From Alphaproteobacteria bacterium (GTDB lineage: Bacteria; Pseudomonadota; Alphaproteobacteria; UBA9219; RFNS01): a DNA stretch of 64,000 nucleotides. Of the stretch, positions 61,316-64,000 are shown piece by piece (the first letter of the stretch is position 1; the number at the start of each line of letters is the position of its first letter). The stretch spans positions 232,056 through 296,055 of the forward strand of contig WGMR01000005.1 of the NCBI GenBank assembly GCA_016124955.1, given 5' to 3'. Below the pieces are notes generated by a model that was not told the DNA's origin, did not search any database, and saw only the letters and a list, made by a program, of their open reading frames with translations. Made by a program: the position numbers and the translations under genes.

Positions 61316-62861
61316 CAGTACCAAAAAAAAGGCCGAAGTCCCAATGACGACGGCGCAGGCGCTCGGCAGCCTTATCAAATCCGCGCGCGACATCATGCGC
61401 AAGGACAAGGGGCTGAACGGCGACCTCGACCGCCTGCCGCTGCTCACTTGGATCATGTTTCTGAAGTTTCTTGATGACCTGGAGCAGCAGCGCGAGGACG
61501 AGGCAAAGCTCGGTAGCAAGAAGTTCCGCGCCGCCATCGAGCCGCCTTACCGCTGGCGCGACTGGGCCGCGAATTCGCAAGGTGTTACCGGAGACGAGCT
61601 TTTGGCCTTCATCAATCAGGACGAAACCAAACTGCCGAACGGCAAGCGTGGCCCGGGCCTGTTCGCTTACCTGCGCTCGCTGTCAAGCTCGAACGGCGAT
61701 AACCGGCGCGATGTGATCGCCACCGTGTTTCGCGGCGTCGATAATCGCATGAAAAGCGGCTATCTCCTGCGCGATGTCGTCAACAAGATAGGTGCCATTC
61801 ATTTCACGTCGTCGGACGAGCTTCATACGCTCGGCGCGCTCTATGAATCCATGCTGCGCGAGATGCGCGACGCGGCGGGTGATTCCGGCGAATTTTACAC
61901 GCCGCGCCCTGTCGTTCGCTTCATGGTCGAGGTCTTGGACCCGCAGCTTGGCGAGACGGTGCTCGACCCGGCGAGCGGCACAGGTGGCTTTCTTGTCGAA
62001 TCCTTCAATCATCTCTCGAAGCAAGTGAAGACGGTCGCGGACCGCAAGCGCTTGCAGAATGAGAGCCTGTTAGGTTGTGAGCCGAAATCGCTGCCGTATT
62101 TGCTATGCCAGATGAATCTGTTGTTGCACGGGCTGGACGCGCCGCAGATTGACCCCAACAATGCGCTGCGCTTCAAATTGTCAGAGATCGGCGAGAAGCA
62201 GCGGGTTGAGGTTATCCTCACCAACCCGCCTTTCGGCGGCGAGGAAGAGAAGGGCATTCAGGGGAATTTCCCTGAGGACCGGCAGACTTCGGAAACGGCA
62301 CTCCTGTTCCTGCAACTCATCATGCGCAAGCTGCATCGGCAGCCGACCGCCTCTGACAGGCCCGCGCGCGCGGCGGTCGTTGTGCCGAACGGTACGCTGT
62401 TCGGCGATGGCGTTTGCGCCCGCATCAAGGAAGAGCTTCTCAAGGAGTTTAATCTTCACACCATCGTTCGCTTGCCCAATGGGGTATTCGCGCCTTACAC
62501 CGGCATCCCAACAAATATTTTGTTTTTCGACCGATCCCATCCCACAAAGGATGTTTGGTATTACGAGCACCCGCTGCCGGAGGGGCGTAAGAACTACACC
62601 AAGACGCAGCCCATCCAGTTCGACGAGTTCAAGCCCTGTCTCGCATGGTGGAAGAAGCGTAAGGAAAACGGGTGGGCATGGAAAGTGCCCGCAAAAGAGC
62701 TTCTTGCCAACGGCTGCAATCTCGACCGCAAGAACCCCAACGGCAAGCCGGACTTTGAGCACATGCCGCCGGAGCAATTGGCCGACGACATCCTGCAAAA
62801 GGAATTGCGGATCATTGAGTTAATGAAGGAGATCAAAGCGGCGCTTGGGGAGCGGGTATGA
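61305..62861 (+). CDS. hsdM: Type I modification methyltransferase subunit HsdM
   Basis: 518 residues, N6-adenine methyltransferase. SAM-binding motif I is VLDPASGTGGFL; catalytic NPPF is in LTNPPFGGEE. The N-terminal helical domain (LPLLTWIMFLKFLDDL) is family-typical. It works with HsdS for sequence recognition. The gene overlaps both hsdR (11 bp) and hsdS (4 bp). Confidence 0.93.
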   Translation: MARSSTKKKAEVPMTTAQALGSLIKSARDIMRKDKGLNGDLDRLPLLTWIMFLKFLDDLEQQREDEAKLGSKKFRAAIEPPYRWRDWAANSQGVTGDELLAFINQDETKLPNGKRGPGLFAYLRSLSSSNGDNRRDVIATVFRGVDNRMKSGYLLRDVVNKIGAIHFTSSDELHTLGALYESMLREMRDAAGDSGEFYTPRPVVRFMVEVLDPQLGETVLDPASGTGGFLVESFNHLSKQVKTVADRKRLQNESLLGCEPKSLPYLLCQMNLLLHGLDAPQIDPNNALRFKLSEIGEKQRVEVILTNPPFGGEEEKGIQGNFPEDRQTSETALLFLQLIMRKLHRQPTASDRPARAAVVVPNGTLFGDGVCARIKEELLKEFNLHTIVRLPNGVFAPYTGIPTNILFFDRSHPTKDVWYYEHPLPEGRKNYTKTQPIQFDEFKPCLAWWKKRKENGWAWKVPAKELLANGCNLDRKNPNGKPDFEHMPPEQLADDILQKELRIIELMKEIKAALGERV

Positions 62862-63616
62862 ATGCGTATCCGACCGCTGCTCTTGGCGAAGTTGTCAGGC
62901 ACCGTAAAGAGTTTATTCAGATTGACGATCTGACGGCATACAGGCGTCCACGCGTACAACTACACGCTCAGGGAATTGTCCTTCGCGATGAGGTGCCGGG
63001 GGCGCTTATTAAAACAAAAAAGCAGCAGGTTATCCGTGCAGGAGAATTCCTCGTTGCGGAAATTGATGCGAAGGTTGGCGGTTTCGGAATAGTGCCGGAG
63101 CATCTAAACGGAGCGATTGTCAGCAGTCACTATTTCCTTTTTCAGAATGATCCGCTCCATCTCGACGAAAAATTCCTTGGGTGGTTCATAAAAACCCCGG
63201 CGTTCCGGCAGCAGGTAGAAGCGCAGGGCTCAACAAACTACGCGGCGATCCGACCAGCTGACGTTCTTGGCTATACAATCCCACTGCCACCACTCGACGA
63301 ACAGCACCGCATCGTGGCGCGGATTGAAGAAATATCGACCAAAGTCTCAGAGGCATGCACCGTGCGCCAGAGTTCCACACAGGAGCTTGATGCGTTGCAG
63401 AACGCGGAATCGAGGCAAATTTTTCAAAGCATTTCGGTGCAGTCCGTGGCGCTAGAAAATGCCTGCCTTGTCATAGTTGATAATCTGCACACTAACCCTC
63501 GATATAGCGAAGGAGGCACGATTCCCTGTATCCGCTCACCGGATGTGGGTTATGGAACATTGGACCTTGAGCGCGCTCGGAAGACCGACCATGCGGAGTA
63601 TGAGCGGCGACCGTAG
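62858..63616 (+). pseudogene. hsdS: Type I specificity subunit HsdS, truncated
   Basis: Open for 252 residues. The first recognition domain (1-150) and the central coiled coil (IPLPPLDEQHRIVARIEEISTKVSEACT) are present; the second domain starts (VDNLHTNPRYSEGGTIPCIRSPDVGYGTLDLE) but ends abruptly at YERRP followed by TAG. Intact HsdS proteins have about 400 residues, so around 150 are missing. The similarity breaks near 63610. The remaining half-subunit might still dimerise, as half-length HsdS sometimes do, but the break is not at the natural repeat boundary, so loss of function is likely. Confidence 0.85.
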
Positions 63617-63850
63617 TAGTGCTGGGCTTTATCGATCAGTTGTTTTGGAATTGTCACTTTTGCTGTTACCGCGGATATGACGTCTGCTCTGTTTTTGAAA
63701 AGCTTTGCGATCGCTGCTGGGCTACCGTTACGAAAACAAACTGGATGAAGAAAATGAGCGCCGGTATATGGCGAGTCTTCCATGGTGGCGGCGCTGGCTG
63801 CATCGCCAGCTATTTCGCATTTACATGATCGTGGGTTTGATACTGGCGTT
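63617..63850. other. Junction DNA between truncated hsdS and truncated nhaA
   Basis: 234 bp without a supported gene. Several short open frames exist on the plus strand, including one from TTG 63705 with a charged part (YENKLDEENERRYMAS) and a membrane-like stretch ([16 protein letters not shown]) that runs on through the nhaA break; none resembles a known family. No terminal inverted repeats or transposase are visible. The section reads as a rearrangement scar or an assembly join. Confidence 0.4.
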
Positions 63851-64000
63851 TTACGCGCATAGATTCACCCCCAGAAATATTAGCGCAGGCAGCAGCATTC
63901 CTCCGATGGCTGCAAGGAATGGAAGTATAATCTGCTCTTTACTGGAAAGAAATCCTTCTACCGTCTCGCGTTTTAATTCCAACCCGATGAGTAAAAAGAA
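63851..64000 (-). pseudogene. nhaA: Na+/H+ antiporter NhaA, broken fragment
   Basis: A 49-codon fragment continuing beyond the right edge. It reads [16 protein letters not shown], then [21 protein letters not shown], which is the strongly conserved NhaA segment corresponding to residues of about 60-110 in E. coli NhaA. It then meets a stop (63851-63853) where the family continues for another 280 residues. The other frames do not restore the match, so the gene is truncated here rather than frameshifted. It has more A+T-rich codons (TTA, ATA) than the rest of the window, suggesting a separate origin. Confidence 0.8.

Larger units (their letters stand above)
44757..63850. mobile_element. Integrated mobilisable element / mosaic genomic island in tRNA-Leu(UAA)
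   Basis: Begins at a tRNA-Leu gene cut after the anticodon loop, followed by a tyrosine recombinase. Contents: a group I intron-containing tRNA-Leu, small paralogous proteins, XRE regulators, TraG/VirD4-like coupling protein, a MobQ-type relaxase, an AbiE toxin-antitoxin system and a type I restriction system. No type IV secretion channel genes or phage structural genes are visible, so it looks mobilisable rather than self-transmissible, unless genes lie beyond the window. The right boundary is not certain: a scrambled junction occurs at 63.6-63.85 kb, and no attR copy is seen. Confidence 0.75.

Noticed and set aside
44757..63850. Prophage
   Set aside because: Apart from the recombinase there are no capsid, terminase, tail or lysis genes; mobilisation genes are present instead.
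63617..63850. Insertion sequence at the hsdS break
   Set aside because: No terminal inverted repeats, target duplication or transposase similarity could be found.
1..64000. CRISPR arrays and rRNA genes
   Set aside because: No regularly spaced repeats and no rRNA-like sequence were seen.

Overview
This window comes from an alphaproteobacterial chromosome. CtrA (Asp51 receiver plus winged helix), ChpT, a FlbD-type sigma-54 activator, a DUF2794 protein and a long-tailed Rickettsia/Thermus-type isocitrate dehydrogenase point to that class. FlhF and FlhG occur together with CtrA and FlbD, a mix seen in polarly flagellated Rhodospirillales-like or Micavibrio-like lineages. I cannot name a genus from sequence alone.

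Region 1 (1-8.4 kb) is a signalling block: the end of a periplasmic solute-binding protein gene, nadK, chpT, then cheA(hybrid)-cheW-cheY-cheB-cheR on the plus strand, with ctrA convergent to them. Region 2 (8.5-23.4 kb) is flagellar. It holds fliI-fliJ on the plus strand, an arginine-metabolism pair (amidinohydrolase-like gene and argG), and a long minus-strand operon fliF-fliG-fliH-fliN-flbD-flhA-flhF-flhG-fliK-like. Together these encode the MS ring, switch, export ATPase and gate, assembly regulator, pole-placement GTPase/ATPase and hook-length control. Possible CtrA boxes lie at chpT/nadK, fliF and, as a perfect match, between icd and an orphan LuxI/PEP-CTERM-type acyltransferase. Region 3 (23.5-44.6 kb) is core metabolism and envelope: icd, acyltransferase, ROK kinase, DUF2794, a YfgM-like TPR protein, bamB, der, SDR, purF, cvpA, radA, mlaF-mlaE, alr, dnaB, alaX, an ATPase/permease/adaptor exporter, a NUDIX hydrolase and tRNA-Asn.

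Region 4 (about 44.76-63.85 kb) is an integrated mobile element or mosaic island. Its left edge is the 5' half of a tRNA-Leu(UAA) gene broken just after the anticodon loop. A tyrosine recombinase with short repeats before its start follows, then a complete tRNA-Leu(UAA) interrupted by a 231-nt ORF-less group I intron. The cargo includes a tandem family of small paralogous proteins, two XRE regulators with AT-rich operators, an XRE/unknown-protein pair, mobilisation genes (TraG/VirD4 coupling protein, TraD-like protein, MobQ-type relaxase, candidate nic site), an AbiEi/AbiEii toxin-antitoxin system with a 48-bp dyad operator, and an EcoEI-like type I restriction-modification system. Its hsdS is cut off inside the second recognition domain. 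The last 400 bases are a scrambled junction ending in a broken nhaA fragment on the minus strand.

The most unusual feature is the recombinase flanked by a broken tRNA-Leu(UAA) on one side and an intact, intron-bearing tRNA-Leu(UAA) on the other. It suggests that the element disrupts an essential tRNA gene and supplies its own self-splicing replacement.
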